Assembly: GCA_035772405.1 (NCBI GenBank)
Contig: JAYKKM010000079.1
Coordinates: 635,001 to 699,000, forward strand
Direction of reading: 5' to 3'
DNA from: Chrysogorgia sp. JL179-B06
Taxonomy: Eukaryota > Cnidaria > Anthozoa > Scleralcyonacea > Chrysogorgiidae
DNA length: 64,000 nt
In this document: positions 10,925 through 21,616 of the stretch, piece after piece
Layout of the letters: every line of letters begins with the position of its first letter
How positions within the stretch are numbered: position 1 is the first letter of the stretch
Notes under the pieces: generated by a model
Told to the model about the DNA's origin: nothing
Database searches by the model: none
The model's input: the letters and a program-made list of their open reading frames with translations, nothing else
Translations under genes and position numbers: made by a program

Positions 10925-11340
10925 TTTTAATAATAATAATAATAATAATAATAATATGTAACATTTATATAGCGTCATTTCCATTTAGCCCAATGGCGCT
11001 TTACAATTCTATGAAATACCAAAATCGTAAACTAAAAACTATTACATGTATATATATATATAAGATAAAAACCTAAACTAATTATAAGCTTGATTAAAAA
11101 GATAAGTTTTGATATTTGTCTTAAAACTAGTTACAGTGCAGGTACAGCGACGAGTTTCATCTGGGAGCGAGTTCCACAATTGTGGTGCTACATGCTGGAA
11201 AGCTCGTTCACCATAGCGTGATAGTCTTGCAGGTGGAACTGTTAGCAATTCTCGAGCAGATGAACGCAGTTGTCTAATAGGTTTATACGGGTGTAGCATT
11301 AACCGACGAAGGTCTAAGTTTTTTGACCGAAACGTCATAA
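10925..11340 (-). mobile_element. LINE 3'-end fragment, minus
   Basis: The minus strand encodes RELLTVPPARLSRYGERAFQ, then HVAPQLWNSLPDETRRC, a non-LTR reverse transcriptase C-terminus, followed by a 3' UTR and an (AAT)n-type tail at 10930-10955. Confidence 0.65.
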
Positions 11341-11482
11341 TATTTTAATAAACGTTGTTATACGTTTTTAATAGTCAGTGTAAACACATTAAAACTTTTA
11401 TTGCATATGAATTTTATAGATTTTGACTATCATATGAAAACTCTGTGTTATCAACTGACTTCTCACGAACATATATACTTAC

Positions 11483-11659
11483 TTTCACATGTGGGAACGT
11501 CTTTACTCCAGGTTACGGAATCAAGACATGTTGTGTCTTTGTTGCCATTTAATTGAAACCCATTGTTACACGTGAAACTGCAAACTGAAGATATCGTTGT
11601 GCTGCAACTTCCTGAAATAGCTCCATTTACTGGTGGCGTAAGAGTAGGACATAGCATTG
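11483..11659 (-). CDS. Receptor A exon 14: sushi module 4 of 4
   Basis: Phase 1-1, 177 bases. FQLNGNKDTTC and WSKDVPTCES distinguish it. The donor GAAA|GTAAGT differs by one base from the GAAG|GTAAGC of the other copies. Leads into HYR exon 8876-9130 across a 2.4-kb intron. Confidence 0.88.
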
Positions 11660-11824
11660 CTACAAAGAAAGACGTTTATCTTATTTGATGGAATTGTATG
11701 TTTATAACATCATCATTATTAGACAGAGTATCCACATGCAAATGGACACCAACTTGGCATTTGAATATTTGTGCTATATGTTCACCTTTGAAATATCAAC
11801 TGACTTCTCACTTGTTATGCTTAC

Positions 11825-12001
11825 CTTCACATGTGGGAACGGCATTACTCCAGGTTTGTGAGTAAAGACATGTTGTGTCTTCGCTGCCTTTTAATTCGAA
11901 CCCATTGTTACATGTGAAACTGCAAACTGAAGATATCGTTGTACTGCAACTTCCTGAAATAGCTCCATTTACTGGCGGCGTAAGAGTAGGACATAGCATT
12001 G
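11825..12001 (-). CDS. Receptor A exon 13: sushi module 3 of 4
   Basis: Phase 1-1, 177 bases; differs from exon 12 at few residues (FELKGSEDTTC, YSQTWSNAVPTCEG). All four cysteines and the Trp are intact, and both splice sites are present. Confidence 0.88.
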
Positions 12002-12179
12002 CTACAAAGAAAGACGTTTATCTTATTTGATGGAATGAACATGATGAATTTGTATATGTTTATAACATCGATCATTATTAGACAAAGTATCCACAGATGG
12101 ACACCAACTTGGCATTTGAATGTTTGTGCTATATGTTCACCTTTGAAATATCAACTGACTTCTCACTTGTTATGCTTAC

Positions 12180-12356
12180 CTTCACATGTGGGAACGTTAT
12201 TACTCCAGGTTTGGGAATCAAGACATGTTGTGTCTTCGCTGCCTCTTAATTCGAACCCATTGTTACATGTGAAACTGCAAACTGAAGATATCGTTCTGGT
12301 GCAACTTCCTGAAATAGCTCCATTTACTGGCGGCGTAAGAGTAGGACATAGCATTG
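12180..12356 (-). CDS. Receptor A exon 12: sushi module 2 of 4
   Basis: Phase 1-1, 177 bases. Reads LCPTLTPPVNGAISGSC, then CSFTCNNGFELRGSEDTTC, ending WSNNVPTCEG. Nearly identical to exons 11, 13 and 14, with a similar intron on each side, so it arose by tandem duplication of an exon-plus-intron unit of about 355 bases. Confidence 0.88.
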
Positions 12357-12537
12357 CTACAAAGAAAGATGTTTATCTTATTTGATGGAATGAACATGAT
12401 GAATTTGTATATGTTTATAGCATCATCATTATTAGACAAAGTATCCACATGCAGATGGACACCAACTTGGCATTTGAATATTTGTGCTATATGTTCACCT
12501 TTGAAATATCAACTGACTTCTCACTTGTTATGCTTAC

Positions 12538-12714
12538 CTTCACATGTGGGAACGTTATTACTCCAGGTTTGGGAATCAAGACATGTTGTGTCTTCGCTGC
12601 CTCTTAATTCGAACCCATTGTTACATGTGAAACTGCAAACTGAAGATATCGTTCTGGTGCAACTTCCTGAAATAGCTCCATTTGCTGGCGGGTTAAGAAG
12701 AGGACATAAACCTG
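12538..12714 (-). CDS. Receptor A exon 11: sushi module 1 of 4
   Basis: Phase 1-1, 177 bases. Begins LCPLLNPPANGAISGSC and ends in WSNNVPTCEG. The pattern C, C, C, C with W-x5-PxC is a sushi/CCP module. It is the most divergent of the four tandem copies at its start and probably the original exon, because its flanks match receptor B's single copy (CAAGTTTATGTCC type start). Confidence 0.88.
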
Positions 12715-12783
12715 CTACAAAAAAGGAGTTCATGGAATGAAATTTCTTGAGAGAAATATCAAAACATTTTATTAAATTTGATT

Positions 12784-13350
12784 AAGGGGCTGTCATTAAT
12801 TCCACCCGGGAGTCGTGCAGAAGAAAAACTGAAAATTCTTGTTAAAGTTTTGTGACCCAACCAAATTTCCCCCATGGATGGTTTCATCACCCAACTATAC
12901 ATTTTGTTTTAGTTTCGTGGCCCAGCACATCTTAAATTTTCATTCATACCGACAATTAGTGCTGGGAACTGAGGGTAGTCTGCCATATAGAGCAAGGAAA
13001 ACAATCAACTTTGTTTTCAGCCGGGATTTCGCATTCCTGAACTCTTAGTCTCGAACCACTGAAATCCAAACTATATATACATGTACATAATTTCTGAGGT
13101 CAAGGGTTCTCAAAACAGCTTTTCTTTGGGTGTGATATGGATATTTCTTGTACTTACATAGCGTATATCAATTCCTATGTTATAAATATTTGTTTTCTTC
13201 GATTAGTTTTGATACTAATCAAAAAGGTTTTATGGCGCATCAAAGGTTTTCCAAATGTTTTCGTAGCCCCACCAACTTTTGATTTATAGTTTCATGGCCC
13301 AGCACTTTTCCTTCTTCCCCCTCCCTGGTGGAATTAATGACAGCTCCCTA
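12784..13350. mobile_element. Inverted-repeat MITE
   Basis: Ends AGGGGCTGTCATTAATTCCA and TGGAATTAATGACAGCTCCCT. Inner parts also pair (GTTTTGTGACCCAACC against GTTTCATGGCCCAGCAC-like segments). 566 bases, no gene. Lies between sushi module 1 and EGF 2 of receptor A. Confidence 0.7.
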
Positions 13351-13520
13351 CGTTTGGAAGTGAACGAGCCGACAAGAAAAGTAACGAACTACTGAATGGA
13401 TGGATAGATGGATGGAATATGATGAGTGATCTTAAATTAGAAACCTGAATGGTTCTAATGGTGATGGACGGACGGACGGATTGGCTGACGTGTGGACCGC
13501 TGACCCATGATTATAATTAC

Positions 13521-13655
13521 CTGGTGGTGTTGGAACACATTTTTGAAGCCCTTCGTCATAAAAAGAGTTGTTTTTACATGCACATCGGTAACCACCAGGA
13601 ATAGCCAGGCAAAGTTGTTCACAGCCACCGTTGTTTATCTGACATGGATGAGTCG
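13521..13655 (-). CDS. Receptor A exon 10: second EGF module
   Basis: Phase 1-1, 135 bases. Reads PCQINNGGCEQLCLAIPGGY, then RCACKNNSFYDEGLQKC, an EGF of the LRP type. It is separated from the WAP exon by a 6.1-kb intron that holds the palindromic Penelope-like element. The equivalent receptor B intron is only 204 bases. Confidence 0.9.
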
Positions 13656-14165
13656 CTATTGAATTTGTAAAAAAAGGTAATAAAAATTGAGTCCATTCCT
13701 GCAGTTAGAATAAATATAGGTAGAAAAGCAAATAAAATTCTTCGTGGTTGGTCTTTATTGATGTACTGTAATTCCTTTAAAGTACCTATCTCACGTTTGG
13801 GGATTTTACCCATTCGTAATATTTGGGCCTCCCTGAACCAAATCATAATATATCTTGTCAGACGAAAATGTCATCTTCGTGGAGTTTTTCGCTGTCAAAG
13901 TTACCGAACGTGACGTGAAATGAGGGAATGCAAATCAGTTTTCTTTTGTTTCTTAAAAGAACCAATATTTTTTGACGTCAGGCCTAAGTGGTTCTTAACT
14001 GGTTCTTATTTCTAGTCAAAAACAATTGTTCCTGGTTTAGTGTTTTAAATGATTTGTTTCCTTAATTAGTTAGCTGTTGACCCTGGAAGGTCTTATATTC
14101 ACATAAATTGAACATTAACATCCCAATTGTATTTCATATTGCCAAACAATTTAATTTACTGTCAT

Positions 14166-14204
14166 GCATAACATATATATATTTCGTAATACATAATATA
14201 TATA

Positions 14205-14243
<39 letters not shown>

Positions 14244-14293
14244 TATATATATATTATATATATATATATATATATATTATATTATATATATAT

Positions 14294-14374
<81 letters not shown>
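14166..14374. repeat. (TA)n microsatellite at left end of the palindrome
   Basis: About 200 bases of TA dinucleotides with short TTATA breaks, directly outside the left Penelope-like arm. A matching (TA)n lies near the right arm (17456-17549, 17611-17670), so TA tracts seem to be part of, or targets for, this element. Confidence 0.85.
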
Positions 14375-14375
<1 letters not shown>

Positions 14376-14411
14376 CAAAGAAGACAAACTTGAGTCACTT
14401 CATTTAAACAT

Positions 14412-14472
14412 TTATTCACTACAAATTTGTTTCGTATGGCAAGCAAAGCTTACCACACTCATCAGGTGAAAT
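14412..14472 (-). ncRNA. Hammerhead ribozyme motif, left Penelope-like arm
   Basis: Minus-strand mirror of 17295-17355. Core CUGAUGA at 14465-14459, an 11-pair stem II, then GAAAC. Stem III is the palindrome ACAAATTTGT, with A as the cleavage-site nucleotide and a 5-pair stem I (TTCAC/GTGAA). Type I topology. Hammerheads in Penelope-like terminal repeats are established (Cervera and de la Pena). Activity not tested. Confidence 0.8.
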
Positions 14473-14556
14473 CGCGTTTGATGTTATGCTTAGGAAACTT
14501 GAGTATATATATACATGTTTGGCGTCATAGAAATAGTATTATATTACATAGGTTAG

Positions 14557-15959
14557 CTATTGGTTGCAAAGCAGGAAGTTTTTCCTGTGTCTACAGGCTG
14601 ACAATAGTTCGTTTCTAGAGTTCAAGGAGCTGAGTTGCGGATAATAAATAATTATAAACTTTTCATGTAGGCATAGGTTGCATCGCTTAGTTTTGTTCGA
14701 ATAACTCTTGCATTTTTTGATGATTTTCCACTTCATTGAATATTGCACGTTTGATTCCTTTAAAAGCCAAACGTATTTGCTGAGTGCGGTAGAATGCTTA
14801 TGCTTAACGTTTCTAAAAGAATTAGTATGATTATTATAGCGCGTTTTGAATTGGCCCCCCGTATGTCCGACATAGGTCTTCTCTTCTGCGGTATCTTCTC
14901 TCGTCACCGTCGCTTGATAAACTATACTCTCTGTCAGGCATTTACCAGAGAGTGGACACGAAACTTTCTGGCGGCAATTGCATTCTTTGCTTGCATCGGT
15001 GATGTTGGTCTGGGGCTGTTTGGCGAGTATAGCTTTGTTGTGGGCTGAGATAACGTTCTGCATGTTTGGCATGCAGCTATAACTTAGCTTCAACGTGTTG
15101 CGATTTAGTATCTTTTGCAAGGGATGGCTTTGCGGAAAGCATTCGTCTATGGCTTGAAGAAATTTGTGCCCAATGATCGTTGCAACATTGGCGCTTTAAG
15201 GTGGGTTGAACCATATAACGCTTCTCCTTCTAGGGCGCTTTGGTTTTGGAGGTTGAGGGTTGTATTTTAGCGGGTAATTGTAACAACGTTTGTGCAGGGC
15301 TTCTTGATAGGGTGGAATAGCCGAGTCAAATGATTGCTTATCCGAGGATATATTGGATAGCCGTCTATTGATTGCCTCTGGTATGTTGCGGAGTATTGAT
15401 GATGGATGGTTGCTTTGTCGGTTTACGTATTGTGGGACGTTTCCAGGTTTCATATACGCGGTTTGTAAGAGGCGGATTTTAGATCAAGTGTAATATCAAG
15501 ATAGTTGACACATTTCTTGTTAGCTTCGATGGTGATGCTTAAGCTGTGGTCGCTGAATGTCTTACAAATGTGTTTCTTAATATTCTCAATCTCTCTCGGC
15601 GTTTTATTAAATGCTGCAAGACCGTCATCTCTGTACAGACCGATATCATTGCCGTACTCTGTTGTCAATTTCGATAGTAGATAGGAGCCTACTAGCTCAC
15701 ACGTTTCTGCGCCGTCGAAGCTGCCCATGGTCACGTCGAAGAGAGAGTTTGATGTTTTCTTGCACCAGGTTGAGTTTCCGTTGAAAAGGAGGGATTTCTT
15801 TGCCTGAATGATGATGTGTTTCTCATTTTCGGTTATCTCGTCGTATTGGGTGGCGAATGTTAGGGCTTGTTTTAGCAACTCCGCTTCCGATATGGATGGG
15901 TAAAAATCATTCGCCACCCAATACGACGAGATAACCGAAAATGAGAAACACATCATCAT
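14557..15959 (-). pseudogene. Penelope-like RT/GIY-YIG polyprotein, left (minus) copy, broken
   Basis: The minus strand encodes [20 protein letters not shown] (RT), [13 protein letters not shown] (YxDD catalytic motif), then a Cys motif [14 protein letters not shown] and a GIY-YIG stretch [17 protein letters not shown]. It is broken by a 2-base insertion near 15450 (the frame ends at SYKPRI) and by a TAA near 15195 where the other copy has TAT. It extends about 52 bases further into the RT domain than the right copy. The first 18 codons of the longest frame ([18 protein letters not shown]) are antisense of the other arm, not real protein. Confidence 0.85.
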
Positions 15960-17208
15960 TCAGGCAAAGAAATCCCTCCTTTTCAACGGAAACTCAACCT
16001 GGTGCAAGAAAACATCAAACTCTCTCTTCGACGTGACCATGGGCAGCTTCGACGGCGCAGAAACGTGTGAGCTAGTAGGCTCCTACCTACTATCGAAATT
16101 GACAACAGAGTACGGCAATGATATCGGTCTGTACAGAGATGACGGTCTTGCAGCATTTAATAAAACGCCGAGAGAGATTGAGAATATTAAGAAACACATT
16201 TGTAAGACATTCAGCGACCACAGCTTAAGCATCACCATCGAAGCTAACAAGAAATGTGTCAACTATCTTGATATTACACTTGATCTAAAATCCGCCTCTT
16301 ACAAACCGTATATGAAACCTGGAAACGTCCCACAATACGTAAACCGACAAAGCAACCATCCATCATCAATACTCCGCAACATACCAGAGGCAATCAATAG
16401 ACGGCTATCCAATATATCCTCGGATAAGCAATCATTTGACTCGGCTATTCCACCCTATCAAGAAGCCCTGCACAAAAGCGGTTACAATTACCCGCTAAAA
16501 TACAACCCTCAACTTCCAAAACCAAAGCGCCCTAGAAGGAGAAGCGTTATATGGTTCAACCCACCCTATAGCGCCAATGTTGCAACGATCATTGGGCACA
16601 AATTTCTTCAAGCCATAGACGAATGCTTCCCGCAAAGCCATCCCTTGCATAAGATACTAAATCGCAACACGTTGAAGCTAAGTTATAGCTGCATGCCAAA
16701 CATGCAGAACGTTATCTCAGCCCACAACAAAGCTATACTCGCCAAACAGCCCCAGACCAACATCACCGATGCAAGCAAAGAATGCAATTGCCGCCAGAAA
16801 GTTTCGTGTCCACTCTCTGGTAAATGCCTGACAGAGAGTATAGTTTATCAAGCGACGGTGACGAGAGAAGATACCGCAGAAGAGAAGACCTATGTCGGAC
16901 ATACGGGGGGCCAATTCAAAACGCGCTATAATAATCATACTAATTCTTTTAGAAACGTTAAGCATAAGCATTCTACCGCACTCAGCAAATACGTTTGGCT
17001 TTTAAAGGAATCAAACGTGCAATATTCAATGAAGTGGAAAATCATCAAAAAATGCAAGAGTTATTCGAACAAAACTAAGCGATGCAACCTATGCCTACAT
17101 GAAAAGTTTATAATTATTTATTATCCGCAACTCAGCTCCTTGAACTCTAGAAACGAACTATTGTCAGCCTGTAGACACAGGAAAAACTTCCTGCTTTGCA
17201 ACCAATAG
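15904..17208 (+). CDS. Penelope-like RT/GIY-YIG polyprotein, right (plus) copy, 5' truncated
   Basis: Open from 15904 to the stop at 17206-17208, about 434 codons. Contains RT motifs [18 protein letters not shown] and [13 protein letters not shown] (YRDD = catalytic YxDD), a conserved linker [20 protein letters not shown], a Cys motif [14 protein letters not shown], and a C-terminal GIY-YIG endonuclease ([17 protein letters not shown]). The order RT then GIY-YIG defines Penelope-like elements. The N-terminal RT motifs are missing, so it is not autonomous. There is no true start codon; any start near 16033 is arbitrary. Confidence 0.88.
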   Translation, partial: KSFATQYDEITENEKHIIIQAKKSLLFNGNSTWCKKTSNSLFDVTMGSFDGAETCELVGSYLLSKLTTEYGNDIGLYRDDGLAAFNKTPREIENIKKHICKTFSDHSLSITIEANKKCVNYLDITLDLKSASYKPYMKPGNVPQYVNRQSNHPSSILRNIPEAINRRLSNISSDKQSFDSAIPPYQEALHKSGYNYPLKYNPQLPKPKRPRRRSVIWFNPPYSANVATIIGHKFLQAIDECFPQSHPLHKILNRNTLKLSYSCMPNMQNVISAHNKAILAKQPQTNITDASKECNCRQKVSCPLSGKCLTESIVYQATVTREDTAEEKTYVGHTGGQFKTRYNNHTNSFRNVKHKHSTALSKYVWLLKESNVQYSMKWKIIKKCKSYSNKTKRCNLCLHEKFIIIYYPQLSSLNSRNELLSACRHRKNFLLCNQ

Positions 17209-17294
17209 CTAACCTATGTAATATAATACTATTTCTATGACGCCAAACATGTATATATAATATCTCAAGTTTCCTAAGCATAACATCAAACGCG

Positions 17295-17355
17295 ATTTCA
17301 CCTGATGAGTGTGGTAAGCTTTGCTTGCCATACGAAACAAATTTGTAGTGAATAA
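17295..17355 (+). ncRNA. Hammerhead ribozyme motif, right Penelope-like arm
   Basis: CTGATGA at 17302-17308. Stem II pairs 17309-17319 (GTGTGGTAAGC) with 17323-17333 (GCTTGCCATAC) through two G-U pairs. GAA is at 17334-17336. Stem III is the self-complementary ACAAATTTGT (17337-17346), the cleavage nucleotide is A17347, and stem I pairs TTCAC (17297-17301) with GTGAA (17348-17352). All core residues match the consensus. A loop-less palindromic stem III is the form known from Penelope-like elements, thought to act as dimers. Confidence 0.85.
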
Positions 17356-17396
17356 ATGTTTAAATGAAGTGACTCAAGTTTGTCTTCTTTGTTATA

Positions 17397-17672
<276 letters not shown>

Positions 17673-18061
17673 AACAACAGATTATGTTTTTGCAATAATA
17701 TGAAATTAAGTATGTACCTGCCTATACCTGCCGTTAGAACATGTTTGCTACTTCAGCTAAAGTACAACAGTTAAGGTTTTTTAAGAACCAGTCTCATTTG
17801 TCAGCCTGAAGTGGTTCTTGTATTTTTGGTGCTTAATCCACTGGTTCTTTTATGCGGGTTTTTACTGTATTACAAATCTTCTTAGAATGTTCCAATTAGT
17901 ATAAATATGTAACGTCCCCGAGGATAACATAGGCACTTTAAGTGTTTGATGCGTTTAATTTATCAGCTTTTTAATTAAACTTATTACGTAATATATGCCT
18001 CTAAGCAAAACTACCGAGAAAATGCGGGGATTAAGATCTGATAGTGATCAACTTTTATAAA

Positions 18062-18350
18062 CTAAACTAAACTAACTTTTATTTATACTGGATAACCCTG
18101 TCAGTCATTAAACTGTTCTCCCTAGAAGTCCAGTAAGGGCCATCCCTCATTGGTCCAGTGTTATTACAGGAGGATCACCGGAGTACCCGGAGAAAACCTG
18201 CGGTGTTTGGCAGCGTCAAATTGGAAGCATTCTTCTCACTTGCGGCCAAGGCGAAATCTTTAATCTGATAACTGCACTGAGCAGGAATCGCGAACCCGGG
18301 TTGCAGAGGTGAAAGACACGTGTGCTCCCACTGTGCTGCACCAACACCCT
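18062..18350 (-). mobile_element. tRNA-derived SINE, copy 1
   Basis: Minus strand: A box GGTGCAGCACAGTGGGAGCA, B box GGGTTCGCGATTCC (with a 2-base insertion), body TGCTTCCAATTTGACGCTGC, and a tail toward 18062. Same family as 23397-24456. Confidence 0.75.
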
Positions 18351-18359
18351 ATAAGAGGA

Positions 18360-18585
18360 TTGGTGAGGTACTGAGGGGAACAAGATTGAGGTGGTTTGGG
18401 CATGTGGAAAGGAAGGTCAATGACGACAGGGTAGAGATTTGGGAGGATAGAGGTGGGAGGGTTGCCTCAGAGAGGACGACCAAAGATGACATGGAAGAAG
18501 GCTGGGGGTGAGAACATGCGGATGGTCAGATGTGCTAGACAGGAGATGATGGAAGCAGAAGACGTGATCAGTCTGACATTGTACT
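18360..18585 (+). mobile_element. LINE fragment, plus
   Basis: The plus strand encodes RLRWFGHVERKVNDDRVEIW and, after a frame shift, GRPKMTWKKAGGENMRMVRC. RLRWxGHVxR and GRPKxxW are hallmarks of non-LTR reverse transcriptase C-termini. Confidence 0.65.
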
Positions 18586-18589
18586 ACTT

Positions 18590-19130
18590 TTTAAATTAGA
18601 AATGGTCTAATCAATGTCAACCTCGATAAATACTTTTCACCTACTCGCTCTTCTCACAACACTAGAACATTTGACTCTAATAATTATCATCCTCTGACCA
18701 CCTACAAGCAAAATTATTTTAGATATTCTTTTTTTCCGCGAACCATCGACCTGTGGAATAGCCTACCTAGTCTGCTCAAGTGCTGCATTAGTATTAGTCA
18801 ATTCAAACATAAGTTAAAGTGTTACTACAAGGATAATCTCTCATATCTTACCAGCCACCATAGTCAAATATTTCTCTTTTTTAATTAGTTATTTACTTAG
18901 TGTTATTAGTCCAGTGTTTTAGTTTCTTTATTAATGTTTTTACTTGTAATCTAGTAAGTATTTTACTATTTCCTATAACTTGTTTGGGGGAAAATGTCAA
19001 TTGGGGCGAAAGCACTGTTTTTCTCTCCCAGCTACGTGTCACTTTTATTTATTTAATTTTATTTCTCGTTACTTTGTTATTTGTGTTAATTACGAATGCA
19101 ATAAATAAATAAATAAATAAACCCTTGCGA
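18590..19130 (+). mobile_element. LINE 3'-end fragment, plus, (AAAT)n tail
   Basis: The plus strand encodes NVNLDKYFSPTRSSHNTRTF, RYSFFPRTIDLWNSLPSLLK and SISQFKHKL, a 3' UTR, then AATAAATAAATAAAT at 19098-19118. CR1/L2-like, single open C-terminus. Confidence 0.7.
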
Positions 19131-19188
19131 AAGCAAGGGCTGAACTGTCTTCATTTAAAATAAACGAATATGATGATGAGACGATGTA

Positions 19189-19634
19189 CCGGGTGTCCCA
19201 AAAAAAAGTACTCCGGTTTGATTCATAATAACTTCTAAACGAGTGAAGCTATTAAACTGAAATAACTTTCATTAGATAGAGGGAAGACTAACTTAGATTT
19301 TGATATATCACAGTGGTATTTTACTTAAAAATTCACGGAGATATTAATGTTCAAAATCGGTAGCATATTACTGCTAATAGTGCGTGTTTCAGTTGAGCAA
19401 AGCTTGATTAATATTTGATACGGCGTTTTTTGCATATTTTAGACACATCCAGAAATATGCTACCGATTTTGAACATTAATATATCCGTGAATTTTTAAGT
19501 AAAATACAACTGTAATATATAAAAATCTAAGTTAGTCTTCCCTCTATCTAATGAAGGTTATTTCAGTTTAATAGCTTCACTCGTTTAGAAGTTATTATGA
19601 ATCAAACCGGAGTACTTTTTTTTGGGACACCCGG
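19189..19634. mobile_element. Tc1/mariner-type palindromic MITE, TA target duplication
   Basis: 446 bases. Terminal inverted repeats CCGGGTGTCCCAAAAAAAAG and its complement extend about 190 bases inward (AAAATCGGTAGCATATT). Flanked by TA at 19187-19188 and 19635-19636. TA duplication and long arms fit a mariner-derived MITE. Confidence 0.85.
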
Positions 19635-19734
19635 TATATAATTTTGTTTCAGTCCACATGGACCACAGGATATTCCTTTAAAAAGTTATATGAGATATTA
19701 GCATCCGATTATCTGATTTTTCGTTATAACTTAC

Positions 19735-19860
19735 ATATTGACACAGGTGTTGCGCATATTCCACGACAACATTTTTCAATGCCTGGACATTCCTCATCAT
19801 TTGCGCACAGTTGAGTCGATCCTTCAGTTACCACATAAGGACATCGTTCAGGTCTTACCA
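19735..19860 (-). CDS. Receptor A exon 9: WAP-like module
   Basis: Phase 1-1, 126 bases. Reads RPERCPYVVTEG, then CANDEECPGIEKCCRGICA. The order C, C, C, CC, C and the acidic stretch before the CC pair match a WAP four-disulfide core, but only six of eight usual cysteines are present. It is therefore a reduced WAP. WAP domains are often protease inhibitors; no activity is claimed. Confidence 0.82.
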
Positions 19861-19969
19861 CTGAAAACAGAATAATGGAAATTAACGAGCAAAGAACTTT
19901 GTTGAGGGTGTGGGTTAAAACTAATTCTCGGCAAACTTAATGTGATTGAATTTTACATTTTACATTTTT

Positions 19970-20278
19970 GCATTAAATTAAATTCGAGGTTCATAATTCA
20001 GGACCGAAATCTGCTACTTGCGCCAGAACATTCCGCTCAGTTGCCGCACCAAAACTGTGGAATTCATTACCACAGGAAATTAGAAGCATTGATATGTTAA
20101 GTAGTTTTAAGTCAGCACTTAAGACTTTTCTTTTTTTAAATTAATAGTTTTTTGTTCATAGTGGTAATATATGTAGTAGGCTTTATCTTATATAATGAAA
20201 CTGTAATTAGTTTTATAAGTAAAATTAAGAATATATTGTAAGAGCATTGAGACTATTGTATAATGCTCCTAATACGTC

Positions 20279-20331
<53 letters not shown>

Positions 20332-20335
20332 GTGA
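19970..20335 (+). mobile_element. LINE 3'-end fragment, plus, (ATT)n tail
   Basis: The plus strand encodes TCARTFRSVAAPKLWNSLPQ, EIRSIDMLSSFKSALKTFLF and a stop, a 3' UTR, and (TTA)n at 20283-20330. A shorter copy of this family is at 41790-42060. Confidence 0.7.
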
Positions 20336-20529
20336 CTTAGTTGTGATTCAAGTAGCCGATTGTAAATTACCTCTATGAGTGAGATTCACAATTGTTTGTT
20401 TAGAAAAAATTCATTTAATAAAGTTCCCATTATAATCGGTAACTAAATAATCTTGAACGTGTTTGGCCTTATTCTAATTCTAAATTCCATCTTCATCTGA
20501 ATTCTCATTTTCTCTCGAACTTACTAATT

Positions 20530-21045
20530 CCAGTTCCAGCATTTAATAATAATAAACATAATATTTAAGTTTTTATATGGCGCATTTCTAAAACTCAATG
20601 CGCCTTACATCGTTGTAAAAATAAAATAACTATAATAAAAACTCTTCTTAAAAAGTCTTTAGTTTAGTTTTAAAAACTTGTACAGTCTCAGCCGATTTAA
20701 TATCTTCTGGAATATTGTTCTTAAGTTTAGTTGCTGGGGAAGAGAAGGCTCGATGTCCATAGTGGCTGATTTTACAGTTGGAGTGTTTAGTAAGGAACGT
20801 TTACTGTAGATGACAGCAACATCCGTGAAGGAGAGTACTCTTCAATAAGTGATTCTAGGTAATTGGGTGATTGACCATGTAGAATCTTATAGGTGATAAG
20901 AAGAATCTTGAAATTTATTCTCTCTTCAACCGGAAGTCAGTGTAGTTCCTTAAGAATCGGTGTTATATGTTCTGAACGTCTTGATCCAGTTACAAGTCGT
21001 GCTGCAATATTCTGGATCCTGTGAAGCTTAATTTACTTTTATAAT
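20530..21045 (-). mobile_element. LINE fragment, minus
   Basis: The minus strand encodes RIQNIAARLVTGSRRSEHIT, PILKELH and LPVEERINFKILLITYKILH, with stops. CR1/L2-like thumb region. GTTC microsatellite follows. Confidence 0.65.
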
Positions 21046-21087
21046 GTTTTAATTGCGTTGCTTTAGCAACGCTTTATATTCCGTGTG

Positions 21088-21147
21088 TTCGTTCGTTCGT
21101 TCGTTCGTTCGTTCGTTCGTTCGTTCGTTCGTTCGTTCGTTCGTTCG
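21088..21147. repeat. (GTTC)n microsatellite
   Basis: About 15 perfect GTTC units within the receptor A intron between the Cys-rich and WAP exons. Confidence 0.9.
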
Positions 21148-21325
21148 GAATCAATAGCAAGCATTTTCTTCATGTAGGAACGCCACAGAGCATCGCACTT
21201 TAGCACTGGCTGGTTAATTACCTTTAAATAAAAGGCCTATATTGCATAATTTTTAGAAATGTTAATTAAGTTTCACGGTATCGGTTTAGTTGTCAGTACT
21301 GAACCTTGAAGTAATATATCATATA

Positions 21326-21412
21326 CACGAGAAGGCGTTTATTATCTGATTTGAAACACCGAGAAGTGTTTTCGAATCAGATAATAAACGCCTTTCGAGT
21401 GTATGATATAGC
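21326..21412. repeat. Perfect-type hairpin with AATAAACGCC motif
   Basis: CACGAGAAGGCGTTTATTAT pairs with ATAATAAACGCCTTTCGAGTG around a 30-base centre. It shares the core TAATAAACGCC with the 17-base minisatellite at 23940-24260. Confidence 0.6.
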
Positions 21413-21616
21413 TTATTGACGAGAAATTTTACGAGAAAGTTGGCTTGATTTATGGACGTTTATTACCACATTTACCAACAGTCTCGGTTATGATTTTCCT
21501 TTGTGTTTTCCTCATGACTGATTGGCTCATAGTTCGCAAAGCCGGCTAAAATCCCTGCCCCTGAAAAATTACATAGGTATTGCATAAAAATCCAATTAAT
21601 AACATGTTCAACCTAC

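Larger units (their letters stand above)
11470..12720. repeat. Tandem exon-intron duplication (4 units, about 345-358 bases)
   Basis: Each unit holds a 177-base sushi exon plus about 170 bases of intron (TTTGATGGAATG...TATCAACTGACTTCTCACTTG). Intron parts are nearly as similar as the exons, so the duplications are recent. Only the outermost copy on the right has a diverged exon start. Confidence 0.9.
14371..17396. mobile_element. Palindromic pair of Penelope-like elements (3.0 kb)
   Basis: The left arm 14371-15857 is the reverse complement of the right arm 15910-17396. Paired positions sum to 31767 at both the inner and outer end, so the arms are the same length apart from two compensating 2-base indels. 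The 52-base spacer 15858-15909 is reverse-transcriptase sequence of the minus copy only. Both copies are 5' truncated inside the RT domain and meet head to head. Located in receptor A's WAP-EGF intron. Tandem and inverted copies are a known trait of Penelope insertions; the near identity says this one is young. Confidence 0.9.

Noticed and set aside
14108..14407. Open frames of alternating Ile/Tyr (also 17380-17655, 29169-29495)
   Set aside because: Translations of (TA)n microsatellites; no codon structure.
14794..15048. 84-codon frame MLMLNVSKR..., also at 16717-16971 inverted
   Set aside because: Antisense shadow of the Penelope-like polyprotein; appears twice only because of the palindrome.
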